From the NCBI GenBank assembly GCA_004431415.1, contig QPMI01000015.1, forward strand, positions 248,001-312,000: 64,000 nt of DNA, written 5' to 3'. The translations under genes and the position numbers were made by a program. Under the pieces are notes generated by a model that was given only the letters and a program-made list of their open reading frames with translations, was not told the origin of the DNA and ran no database searches. This DNA comes from Cyanophora paradoxa (lineage: Eukaryota; Glaucocystophyceae; Cyanophorales; Cyanophoraceae). Of this stretch, positions 1 to 9,917 are shown piece by piece. Within the stretch, counting starts at the first letter, position 1. The number at the start of each line of letters is the position of its first letter.

Positions 1-597
1 GACGAGATTTACCCCATCCAGTGCGCCGCCCCCCCCCCCGCCCCTCTCCCTCTCTGTACCCCCACCCCCCTGAGCCCGCCTTCGTTCGCAGGGAGGCGAC
101 GGAGAGCGACCTGGCGGACATGGTGGAGGACATCGCGAACCTCGACCTGGACCGCGACCCCTACCGCGACGAGGAGGCCGCCGCCGCCGTCGACGCCAAG
201 GTTCCCCCCTTCCCCCTTCAGTTTTCTTAGAGAGCCCCGCCGACTGTGGGTCGCAGCTGCCCGACAAGTTCTACCTCAACGGGAAGACGCTGGACTTCGG
301 GCCGGCTGTGGCGCAGAGCGGCTTCCACCGCGTCGAGGCGCTCCGCATGTACCTCGAGCAGCAGCTCGGCGACGCCTGCTTCCGCGACGTGCGCCTGCCC
401 CTCTTTAATTGCGACTGTGCAGACTTGACTTCTTCTGATGTCTTCTGCAGTCGTACGCGTGCATCAAGGAGGCGCGCGATGCGGAGGACGAGGTCGCCTC
501 GGACCGCAAGCTGATGAAGATCATGGGCGCCAAGATCGACTGCGCCTGCCTCATCCACCAGCTCATCTACTGCGAGGAGATTATGTACAGCATGTGA
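1..597 (+). CDS. NEK-like protein kinase, C-terminal part (gene truncated by window edge)
   Basis: Only the 3' end of the gene is present. Four exons can be joined: 1-20, 92-200, 257 to about 388, and 451-597 (TGA). The introns are short GT-AG introns. The readable tail contains FHRVEALRMYLEQQLGDACF, then an acidic linker, then LMKIMGAKIDCACLIHQLIYCEE close to the stop. From memory, an 'EALRxYLExxLG' helix followed by an 'LIxQLIxCEE' segment occurs in the C-terminal tails of NIMA-related (NEK) kinases of protists and ciliated cells. The kinase domain itself lies outside the window, so the family call rests on this tail alone. NEKs regulate cell cycle and cilium length, which would fit the axonemal genes nearby, but that is inference. 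Confidence 0.5.
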
Positions 598-898
598 GGG
601 CCTCCATTGTCGTCGGCCCATCGAGAGGCTCGCTTTGCGAGTCGTCTGCGCATGCCTTGTCAAGTTGTGTATCATAGTGCTCGGCCTGGCCCGTCACAGC
701 GTTTCTGCATCTGGGCCCTGAAGCTGTATTCGAAAACGTCGATAGGCTAGGCTAGGAATCAATTCTCTCAGCAGTTGTATGTGAACGCCGCGCAGATGTA
801 CCAGTCGATGTCGTGATTGTAATGTCATAGAATAATACAACACCTCTGCACGCGTACATGTACAAGCCAGATCTCGCAATACTATGATGGCCGCTGAG
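598..898. other. Spacer between NEK-like gene and the next (-) strand gene
   Basis: About 300 bases between two convergent genes. The composition is less GC-rich than the flanking coding sequence. I see no open frame with coding character, no RNA gene and no clear repeat. It presumably holds the 3' untranslated regions of both genes. Confidence 0.5.
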
Positions 899-3597
899 CT
901 AGAAGCCAAACATGTCGCGGGGCCGCCCCTGCAGGTCGGCGATGCTGATGGAGATGCCGCCGCCCTTGGGCGGCTCCACGTCCGGGGCCCGCCGCTCGCG
1001 GGGCCGCGGGTGCACGCCCTCCCGGTCCTCCTCCGCCGCCGCCTCGTCGCCGACCCGCAGCGCCTCCTCGCGCCAGGCGCGGTGCGCGGCGATCTGCGGC
1101 TCCATCGCCACGCGGCGCGCGTCCTCCTCGCTGTAGGGCCGCGAGACGTGCCGGAAGAGGGCCGGCAGGGCCAGCATCGCGTAGATCGCGAGGCCGGCGC
1201 GGGCGGCCCGGAAGCAGAGGTCAGGCCCCAGGGCCGTCGCGGCGCGGAGCTCGAGGGGATGGAGGGGCAGGGCCCAGGTGAGGGCGGCGGAGGGGACGCC
1301 GGGCTCGAGGGGTACGCGGAGGGCGAGGGCGCGGAGGCGGGGGGCGAGGGCGACGGCGGTGGCGGCCCAGGCCACGGAGCGCCAGGCTGAGTAGGCGGCG
1401 AGGAGGCCGCGGGCGCGGCGGAGCCCCGCGGCGGCGATGTCGTCGGGGGAGGGCGGGCGCGGGGTGCAGCCGGCGGCGGTGCGGTCGCGGGGCCAGCGGC
1501 GCTCGTACGCGGCGAGGAGGGCGCCGATGCCGTCCCTGAGGCGGCGGTGGGCGGCGGCGACGGAGGGCGAGGCGAGGGCGGCGGCGGAGAGGAGGAGCGC
1601 CGCGGTCTCGATGGGAAGGGCCAGCGGGTGGACCGCGCCCCGGAAGAGGAAGGCGGGTACGCGGGCCGCGGCGGCGACGAAGTAGGCGTGGAGGGAGACG
1701 AGGAGGGGGCCGAGGCGGGGTACGTCGAGCAGGAGGCTGGCCTCCTGCAGGGCCAGGGGCGCGGCGAGGAGGATGGGGGGGAGGAGGAGCGCCTCGGCCG
1801 CGCGCCAGCGGAGGACCCACTCGGCGGGTACGATCCCCGCCGCCGCCGCAATGGACGCGACGGTCGCCGCGGGCGTGGCGGGGGCCGGAAGGGGCGGCGC
1901 GGCGGCGGGGGCGCCGGGAGGGCGGGGTCGGAAGCGGAGCGGCAGGGCCGGGAGGGGGCGGGGGCCGCAGGAAGCGGGCCGGGGCGGGGACGGGGACGGG
2001 GCCCTGCGGGGGCGGCAGGTGGAACCGGAAGTTGGAGCGGGCGATGGCCGTGAGGGCCTCGATCTCGGCGGAGGCGGCGGCCGCGGCGGCGGCGGCGGCC
2101 GCGCGGCCGACCTCGAGCGCGGCGGCGAAGTCGGGGGCGAGGGCGGCGCAGGCGGAGGAGAGGGCGGGCACGAAGCCGTGGAAGAGGAGGTGGATAGTGG
2201 CGCGCATGAGGGGGAACGCGACCGCGCAGCCGAGCAGGAGGTCGGCGATGAGGACGGGGATGTTCTGCCCGCGGCGGCCGCCCGACCAGGCGAGGGAAGG
2301 ATCGTTTCCCTGGGCCAGGTGCACGGCCAGGCGAACGGGCTCTACGCAGGGCACGAGGAGGTACCACAGGAGCGCGAGGAGGGGCCGGGGCAGGAGGTTC
2401 ACGGCGCGGGCGAGGGCCGACCACGCCTCCGGGCCGCGGAGGGGCGCGAGGAGGGCGGCGATAGCCTCGAGGGCCCGCGCGGCGGGGGCGGGGAGGCTGG
2501 AGAGGGCCGAAAGGGGCGCGAGGGCGCCGGCGAGGCCGCGGAAGGGGGGGAGCGACGCCACGAGGCGGAAGGGGAGGGCGGCGCCGTGAAGGAATGGGGA
2601 GAGCCAGCCGAAGGGAACGGAGGCGAGGGGCTCGACGGTGCGGCAGAGGAGGAGCCAGAGGGCCCAGCGGCCCCAGCCCGGGAGCACGCGGAGGAGCCAG
2701 CGGTAGGGGGCGGAGAGGGCGCGCAGGAGTCGCTCCTCGTCGGCGGTGTCCAGCACCTCCTGCGCGGCCAGCTCCCTCAGGTCCAGCATTTTCCCGGAGG
2801 ACGTCGGCTCCGCGAGCGGGAGGTCCCAGCGCTCGGCCGCGGCCCGCCGCAGCAGTGCCACGCGGTGCTCTAGCCGCCGACGGCGCAGCGCCGCCCGCCC
2901 CGTCGCGACCTCCGCCTCGAAACGTTCGAGCTCCGCCCACTGCGGGCCGCGCGAGCGCCCGTCGGCTGACCCGAAGCGGTCCGAGAGGTGACGCCCGAAG
3001 CGAGCCCATGCGGGGGGCAGGCGCTCGAGCTGCGAGGCGCGCAGCGGGGCTGAGGCGGTCACCGCCGCGGAAAAGACGAAGAACGACACGGCGGCGCCGT
3101 GCAGCCGGGCAGTCGAGGCCGGCAGGAACCGGAGGGGGCCCAAATCTACCGCCTGCCTCAGATATTCGGGGACTGGCTGGCGTCCGCGAGTACGTCTCCG
3201 CGCCGCCCCTTCAGCGGACGTCTCCGCCGCCGGCTGGGCGGCCGGCGACGACGCGTCGACGAGGGGGTCGTCGGCTTCCCACCACCGACTCTGGGCGGCC
3301 GGCGCCCGGCCGGCGCCCGGCGGGTCGTCGGAGATAGCTTGCGGTGCTGTGTGCGCATCGATCGGCCCGGCCCCCGCGGCGCTCGGGCGCGGCTTCTTCC
3401 GCCTCCAGCGCAAAGTGCGGCCCGCGCCCTGCCAGTGCGTGAGCGGCTCGGGGGCGGCTCACTGGGGCACTCGCGAACCGGAATACCGTTCGCCCGCGGC
3501 GGTGCGATCGGCGCGACGGCGCCGAAGGCCGCGCTGGCTTCCTGCGACCGGTTCAGCCGGGGGTCTCCGCCGGGGAGAAGCGCGCTCAAACCTGCAT
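899..3597 (-). CDS. Unrecognised multi-pass membrane protein (one apparent frameshift)
   Basis: A long GC-rich frame runs from about 3428 down to about 1950, and a second frame continues from there to the TGA at 899. Together they give roughly 840 residues. A plausible start is a 6-nt first exon (ATGCAG, 3597-3592) spliced to the acceptor before 3428; without it there is no early ATG in frame. The N-terminal third is hydrophilic. From about residue 230 on there are many hydrophobic segments, e.g. WALWLLLCRTVEPLASVPF and LLALLWYLLVPCVEPV, so it is polytopic. The tail is polar and ends in RPRDMFGF. The frame change lies in a C-rich proline-coding stretch near 1930-1990 with no usable GT-AG intron, so an assembly indel is likely. 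I do not recognise the family. It is divergent from the PAP2 gene. Confidence 0.55.
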
Positions 3598-3802
3598 CGA
3601 GATCACGCGCTCGCTTGCATCGCGGTGCTCGGGGCTCCGGTAACCAAGGACCCAAGGCGAAGTTTGGGGTACGTGCGCAAGTGCCTTCGAGAGGTCCAGC
3701 AGCAGGCTTCGCGGTGCTTCGCCGCCATTACCACCGCGCCGGGTGCACGCCGCTTTACATCATCGACGCACTCGCTCGAGCCAGCAGCGCCGGCCGCGCC
3801 GA
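3598..3802. promoter_or_regulatory. Shared upstream region of a divergent gene pair
   Basis: This roughly 200-base gap separates the proposed starts of the (-) membrane-protein gene and the (+) PAP2 gene, so it should hold both promoters. No TATA-like element is evident by eye. The assignment rests only on gene orientation. Confidence 0.35.
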
Positions 3803-4590
3803 ATGAAGGGGACGAAGGGCGATGGATCGCCAGGTTCGCGGCTTCGCACGCGAGTTCAACGCGTCATGCCGAGCCTGACACAGCGCAGTGCCCTCGCTCC
3901 TCCACCACGTAAAGCAGGCGGACACGAAACTAGCAGCGCACATCTTTCACAAGTGTGCCGCGTATCGAACAGTCTGGGAATCGTACTCCTGGAGCGGAGA
4001 TGGCTGGTTCTGGCTTAGCGTCGGCCCGTTGCTCTTTGGAACGATGTACTTCGCCGGCGATTCAGCAGCAGACGTCGTCGCAACCGTCGTCCTAGGGTTC
4101 CTGCTGGACGCTCTCTGCATCCTGCTCATCAAGCTCGTCTTTAAGCGCGAGCGGCCACCGCACAACCGGCCAGATTACCCGTTCTTTGGACCTGACAAGC
4201 ATAGGTGCGCCTGCGCGAGCCCCCAATACCGCGCTTGCGCTGACTCGCTTTCCTTCGCGCAGCTTACCCTCTGGTGCGATGCGTATAAGCGTCGCGCTTA
4301 GCTTTCCCAGCAGGGGGTGTTGACGCGTGCAACCCGCAGGACACACATCGCGGGCCTTCTTTATCGCGTGCTGGGCCTTACACAGGGTTGGATGGACGAT
4401 GCGATCGCTTGTCCTTCTTCTCTGGGCGTTCGGCATCGGCGCCTCCAGGTTAGCATTGGGCCGGCACTACCCCTCGGATGTCTTCCTAGGCTCCGTGCTC
4501 GGCTGCCTGGAGTTCAATTTCCTACGATTCGCTGTGCTAGACAGGGGTTTCTCCATGACCACATTCATATCGAGTCTCTACCAGGCTTAG
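3803..4590 (+). CDS. PAP2-family lipid/isoprenoid phosphate phosphatase (PLPP6-like)
   Basis: Integral-membrane phosphatase of the type-2 phosphatidic acid phosphatase superfamily, probably acting on lipid or polyisoprenoid phosphates in an internal membrane. Four exons: 3803-3833 (ATG), 3889-4204, an 11-nt microexon 4263-4273, and 4340-4590. With the microexon all three catalytic motifs read through: KRERPPHNRP (C1), LPSGHTSRAF (C2, SGH histidine) and SRLALGRHYPSDV (C3, nucleophilic His plus Asp). Hydrophobic segments flank the motifs, e.g. FWLSVGPLLFGTMYF and VVATVVLGFLLDALCILLI. At about 220 residues it is short, like the mammalian presqualene/polyisoprenoid diphosphatase PLPP6. The start was chosen because MKGTKGDGSP splices in phase to the conserved part, which has no ATG of its own. 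Confidence 0.85.
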
Positions 4591-6086
4591 CATCTCTCCA
4601 AGATCTAGACCAGCTGCAGCTAGATGTAGGCAGGCTATTGATAGTGTATTTTCATGGAAGGCAAGGCAAGCTGCAGGGACGGACCACACTCTCACTGTCC
4701 GGTAACGGCTGCTCGCGATGACAAATCTGAACATGACGAATTCGAATCTGAAAGCTCAAGGCATGCACAATCTGCAATCAGGCGTCGCCAGGTTGCTTGG
4801 CGAAGTTCGATTGCAACGTTAACAGCTGCAGCTGCCAGGGCTGTGGTCATGGAGTCCATTCAAAAAAAATGATTAAATTAACTCCGCGGCCCAGCCTAGC
4901 CTCGAGCTCGGAGGTCCAGTAACTCTGCGGCCCAGCCTACTAGGCTATAGCTATATTAGCTACGTATACAGGCTAGCGCTAGGCCGCGCCTCGGAGGACG
5001 TCGACCGTCGGACTAGGCCTAGCTATAGCTATAGGCCTAAGATTCATGCACTGCGGCATGCTTATAATTATAACCGTTGAACTTGATAAGATACTATGAT
5101 ATCGCCGAGTCGGCGATAATATCACTGAGTCACTATCATAGTATGTTAATGAGCTCATGATACGTATACGTATACGTATACTATGATATCGATCAACTTC
5201 CAAAGTTTGGCCCACTGCCAGTGGGTTCATGATCATGATCGATAGCCGATGATCCGATGATCATGATCATGATCAGGGCTCCCGGCCGCGGCCCCCCATC
5301 ATGGCATGGCCATCATGGCATGCCCAACCATTGTGCCACGTCACGGCGTTGTGGTTCATGATCATGATCGATACCACTCAGTGACTGATGATCATTGTGC
5401 CACGGTGCCACGCCGTGACGGTGCACGTGGCGTCGGGCACCCCCAAAATCTCACAGCCTGGCAGGGCCCGGCGCGGGGGTCCCCACCCATATGCATGCCA
5501 CCGTCATACACGAAATTTGATCGAAATGTCACCAAGTTACTAAGTATACGTACTAGTTATATAATATTAATTAACTTAGTAACAGCGCTAGCGGGCCCCA
5601 TGGCCAGCCGCTGAGCCGGGGGGACTCAGTGTGACTGCAGGGAGCTGCAGGGGAACTCCCTGCAGCTGTAGTCGACTGCCAGCTGCAGGGAGTTCGAGAG
5701 CTGGCCCAGTGGCCCGGTGGCCATGGGATTCTCCGGATCCCGGATCCACCTCAGCTAGCTAGATCTGCAGGTGACACGCACATGCATATGTACAATTTGC
5801 AATCTGAGATGCAGGCCGATATGCAGGTTTGCATGATCATGACGTAGTACGTATACGTCATTTTTTTTGTACGTCTACATTTTCTATTCAACTCCGCAAC
5901 TTATATATATATGTATATGCAGGCATGCTTTGGAAAATATATATGGAAGCGATTTAGATAAGGCTGAATAGGGATCGTGCCCACCAGCGCGGGTACAGAA
6001 ATCAGAAGCTTTCTACAAGCCAAGGTCCAGCGCGCGCCGAGCAGGTTGTAGCCTCCAGTGCATGCCCCGCAGGTAGCTAAGGCGCG
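4591..6086. other. Palindrome-rich intergenic spacer
   Basis: About 1.5 kb with no convincing gene. It is AT-richer than the genes and is built largely of self-complementary words: runs of GATC/TCATGATC near 5228-5275 and 5358-5372, alternating TACGTATACGTATA at 5161-5180, repeated CTATAG/CTAGCTA near 4940-5036, and CTGCAG palindromes near 5630-5690. The word CATCATGGCATG occurs at 5297-5308 and 5311-5322. A long interrupted inverted repeat lies at 5091-5144. The promoter of the following gene should lie near the 3' end, but no element stands out. Confidence 0.6.
5091..5144. repeat. Interrupted inverted repeat with internal hairpin
   Basis: The arms ATACTATGAT (5091-5100) and ATCATAGTAT (5135-5144) are exact reverse complements. 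Inside them TCGCCG-AGT-CGGCGA (5102-5116) forms a second perfect 6-bp stem with a 3-base loop, and a near-palindrome around CTGAGTCA follows. The whole could extrude as a branched cruciform. It does not resemble an intrinsic terminator and no gene ends nearby. Function unknown. Confidence 0.6.
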
Positions 6087-8847
6087 ATGGGAGGCGGGGG
6101 AGCGGGGCCCTCAACAGGGCAGCCGCCCCAGGAATCGAGCTCGTCCAGCTCCTTGACCCAGATCCTCGTAGTGCGCTGCCTCGAGCCGTGCACGCTTGCA
6201 CCTCTTCTGATTGCGTGCAAAGGTCGAAGACGACTCATCAACACGAAAGATCGTTAAGCGGTTTCTGGAGAAGCGCCTCCCCGACACGCGGGTTCGCCTG
6301 GACCGTCAACCCGGAGGGCGGGGTTACACTTACGCGCGCTTTGCAGGTCACAGCTGTTACATCCGGATCGGAAGCTATGCAGCTGCTCGAGCAGGGGCAC
6401 CGCTTTGATCTTGTGCTGTCGGACGTGTTCATGCCGGTGCGTCCTCTGGCACCGAGGCGCGCTTAGCGCTAACGCATGTCATGCTGTGCAGGGCATCGGT
6501 GCTGGGCCCGCTCGCTCTCCCCCCGCGCGCGCTTACCCCGCTCGATCAGATGGGCCGCAGCTCGTCGATAAGATGAGGAGGCTGCCCCCGTCGCGCGAGA
6601 CGCCTGTGATCTTCATGTCTGTGACGAAGCGCGTCGAGGTGGTAAACGAGTGCTGGAGGAAAGGCGGTTTTGACTTCTTGAGGTGTACACGCCCGCTGTC
6701 GATGCGTGCCACGATCACTAGCTCACCCCGCGTGCAGCAAACCCCTTAAGTTAAAGGAGATGGAAAAAGCGGTGTCTGATTGCCTGGTCAAGCACGGGCA
6801 CGCTGGACTGCCTGGGGTGTGCCCTGTTCCGTGCTCTCCGTGGGCGGTTCTGTTCACACAGACATGTGCAGATTCCCGGCTCATCTCCGCTTGGACCCGC
6901 TCCACACGAAGACCCGCTGTACATGGAGCCAGAACCCCAGCCTATTCCTTTTCGAAGCAAAACGACAACAGAAGTGGCAATCCACGACTCCCTCAAACGT
7001 CGTCGCGAATCTCTTGCGACAGGCGAGGTCGGGAGCGACCCGGAGGCAAAGAAGTTTCGTATTTTGCATCTTTGCGACGACCTGAGAGCCGAACTGCTGG
7101 GGTGCTCACTTTGTCGGTTTCGCCCTTTTCCTTTTCCTGATTGCCCTTTTGTTCTAGGGAAAGAGCGGCTTTCTGCTATCGAAAAGTGACTGGCGATGGG
7201 CCGATTGGCGTTCACAGCGTTCCCCCGGAGCTCTTGGCGCTTGTCTTCAGTTTCTTGAGTGGCCGTGAGCTCGGGGTAGTCATCCGAGTCTTCAGGGAAT
7301 GGCGCGAAATAGTGCTTAACCACGACGTGCTGGCGAGGAGGTGGGTACACTGTTAATTTCACATTGAAACCGCATGACTCCTCGCTAGGTTTTATCAATC
7401 GAGATACCGGACGTCATACTTCGTTCACAACACTGTTGACTGGAAAACAAGAGTATCCATTATGGCCGACGTGTGCAACAACTGGCGTGCAGGCAGTTGC
7501 CAGGTTTTCGGTGCACCAGGTCAGTAAGCATGGCTGGAAATGTGGTGCATATACCTTTGTGACGCGATGGTCAGGTTTGGACCTAAGCAATCCAAATACT
7601 GTTCGCCAAGTCAGTGTTGGCACGTATCAGCATCGTTTCGCAGCAGCCTCTCACGATGGTATGCCGCTCGATTTCGTTTGGTTGGCTACTGGCTCATGTT
7701 TCCTAGGTTACATCCGGGTGTGGGAGGCACGCAACAAGAGCTTGAATGCCCAAATCCCAACTGGACCAGCAACCACATTCCGTGATGGCGATCGCCCGGA
7801 CTTCTATTTGAAGATTGCGGTGCCTCGCCCAGGAGCTGCACACCGACCAGTGCCCTTTTTGAGGCTGAAACAGTCCTCAGTCGTCGTTGGTTTGTTCGCT
7901 TTTTTTTTCAGATGATTTTGTGCTCACTTCGTCTTGCAGGCTTCAAGGATGGTGCAGTGATTTGTCTCGACACTGATTCTGGTGAATGGGAATGGCATCT
8001 CCAGATGCATCAGGTGGCTTTTCTGTTATGTGTTGATCAGATGTCTTGATCGAAACTGACTGGACTAATTTCGTGTGCACAGTCCTCCAGTATGTTCGAA
8101 GGAATGCACCTGCATGAAAACATGCTTCTGGCGTACACGAAGTCGTCACCAGTTGTGGATGTGTGGGATGTGTGCACCCGATCTCATCTGAAATCGTTTG
8201 TGGGGCATCGAAAACGGGTCAGCTCGTTTTTTGCTCAGTCAACGTTTTTTCCTCATCACAGAGCAGGTCCTCTGCCTGGATTCGGATGGGAACTTCGTTG
8301 CCACGGGCTCTGCAGACAAGACCATAATCGGTTGGGACTTAGACACAGCACAGCGGCTTTCGACATTCGAAGGCCACGAAGGACCAGTGTATGCAATGCA
8401 TATGGGCCGCAACTATATTGCTGCTGGGTCCCATGATCGCACTGTCAAGGTATAAAATTCTTGGCATGTTCGTCTTCATTCCTAATCAATTTCACTAGAT
8501 CTGGGATCGGAGGTCAGCGGAGTGCGTAATGACCCTGTCGGAAGCAGGACACAGAGGGCCAGTCACGTGTGTCCAGTGGGACGAGGTCATGAACAGAGTG
8601 GTCAGCGGAGGCGATGATGCTTTTGTGTGCGTCTGGGACGTTCGCAAGAATCACTGCCTGTCGCGCCTTGAAGACCCGGCTGGAAAGGCAATTTCCATTA
8701 CGTGTATGGCCATTGATGATGAGAAGATCGTGACAGGCCATACGGATGGCGGAGTGCGGATTTTTGTCCTTTTTGCCTTCATTAGTGATTCTTATTCTGG
8801 ATTCTTTATCCATTCAGGTCAACCTCTGGAATTTCCGTCGGGCATGA
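6087..8847 (+). CDS. Receiver domain - F-box - WD40 fusion protein
   Basis: Predicted 650-residue protein joining a two-component receiver to an SCF ubiquitin-ligase substrate adaptor. Sixteen exons: 6087-6170, 6223-6291, 6347-6436, 6492-6498 (7 nt), 6550-6682, 6738-6816, 6872-7101, 7158-7340, 7389-7519, 7575-7658, 7707-7889, 7940-8013, 8083-8217, 8264-8449, 8499-8753, 8818-8847 (TGA). They sum to 1953 nt. Receiver, about residues 25-145: acidic pair D31/D32 in VEDDSSTRKIV, phospho-acceptor D77 in LVLSDVFMP, S107 in PVIFMS, K129 in FLSKPL; all active-site positions are kept. The order of features resembles plant response and pseudo-response regulators, but with Asp rather than Glu at the acceptor. 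F-box, about 247-290: VHSVPPELLALVFSFLSG. WD40 repeats fill the rest, e.g. HDGYIRVWEA, VATGSADKTIIGWDL, AAGSHDRTVKIWD, VVSGGDDAFVCVWDV. Phosphorelay-controlled ubiquitination is inference. Confidence 0.8.
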
Positions 8848-9917
8848 GTACAACTGCTGCAGCCAGCAGTGCGAGGAGCTAAATCAGTTCCTATTCTTGT
8901 CCTTTTTTTGCCTTCATTGCCGCAAATTCTTTCAAGCGAGGAGTGAAATCAGTTCTGCATATTCATATTCTTGTCCTTGTGCCGAGCATGTTTACACTGC
9001 GCTCCGTTGCGGAAGGCCCAGCCCTGCAGCAAGCTGTCCGGATCCGGCCGGGAATAGGGCGATTGGCCATGGGGTACGGGGGTTTGGGTTAAGACTTTGA
9101 TGTAAGGGGAACGTGAGACATATGTCTAGTACTACGGTATGATTTTCAAAAGTTCGAACTTCGGTGATGAGAGAGTTTGATTTGAGGGGATTACAGTTAA
9201 CTCGTACTTCACGTAAATAAAAGCGCACTTGAGACTCCGGTCGACGCCCGACGGCTCGGCGGTCGAATATGATAGTATAACGTAATTGACCGTCGGACGT
9301 CGACGTCGACTAGTTTGATTATCAGTAATTCTGAGAAACTTTGATTTGTGCAATAATTAACAAGTGGTCATGCGCATGCATGGAGAGGATTAATTTTGCA
9401 GTTAAAAAAATTGGACATGGCCATCATGGCATGGCTAGTAGACCGTCGGCCAGTCTTGATCACACTGATCATGAGTACTCATTGATCATGACCGTCAGAC
9501 TAGTAGAACTTTCAAATTAAAGCTTCATGATCAAAGTTTGAGTTTGGTCAGAGAGACTTTGATTTGAGAAGAAGAGTATGTATAAGACACGCCCAAGCCA
9601 GCTGTACGGTATTGACGAAAGAATCAATAGAGAGAGATCGAGCAAGTAAAAGACACTTCCAGAATCAAGCCGCTGAGCCGCCGGCGCCCACCGCTCTTGG
9701 GGGGGTACACAAACGTCCTATTCGGCGCCGGAGGTAGCCGGAATTCTAGAGCCGGAGGGAGTCCACCGGGCTCTGATACGAATTCTGATCTGCGAAGCAA
9801 CTCGAGCAAGCGCTGATCTGATCGCCTTCTGCTTGGCGCCATAGTGCGGGCGCGCTGACGCGGGCGCGGTGCCGCCAACCAGCGGATTAGATAGGCACCA
9901 GTCAGATTAGCTTAGCT
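8848..9917. other. Intergenic spacer upstream of the dynein gene
   Basis: About 1.07 kb with no supported gene. A (-) frame from an ATG near 9842 encodes an arginine-rich peptide with no recognisable domain, so I did not call it. The word CATCATGGCATG occurs at 9422-9433 beside GATC/TGATCA palindromes (9455-9490). A phrase like 'actttgatttgag' recurs near 9172 and 9550. The last 100 bases presumably hold the dynein promoter. Confidence 0.5.

Noticed and set aside
1773..2873. A 366-residue Gly/Glu-rich open frame on the (+) strand
   Set aside because: Antisense shadow of the same GC-rich gene, low-complexity only.
694..3009. A 771-residue open frame on the (-) strand
   Set aside because: It is the Arg/Pro-rich shadow frame of the membrane-protein gene; the neighbouring frame has hydrophobic, protein-like composition.
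4290..4340. Alternative PAP2 exon using the TTTCCCAGC sequence for the SGH motif
   Set aside because: No splice pair keeps the frame; the 11-nt exon at 4263-4273 does.
6187..6790. Receiver domain as bacterial contamination or a recent bacterial gene
   Set aside because: Its coding sequence is split by five short introns and continues by in-phase splicing into eukaryotic F-box and WD40 exons.
9624..9878. Possible small (-) gene divergent from the dynein gene
   Set aside because: 84 residues, low-complexity Arg-rich start, no domain, no splice or conservation argument.
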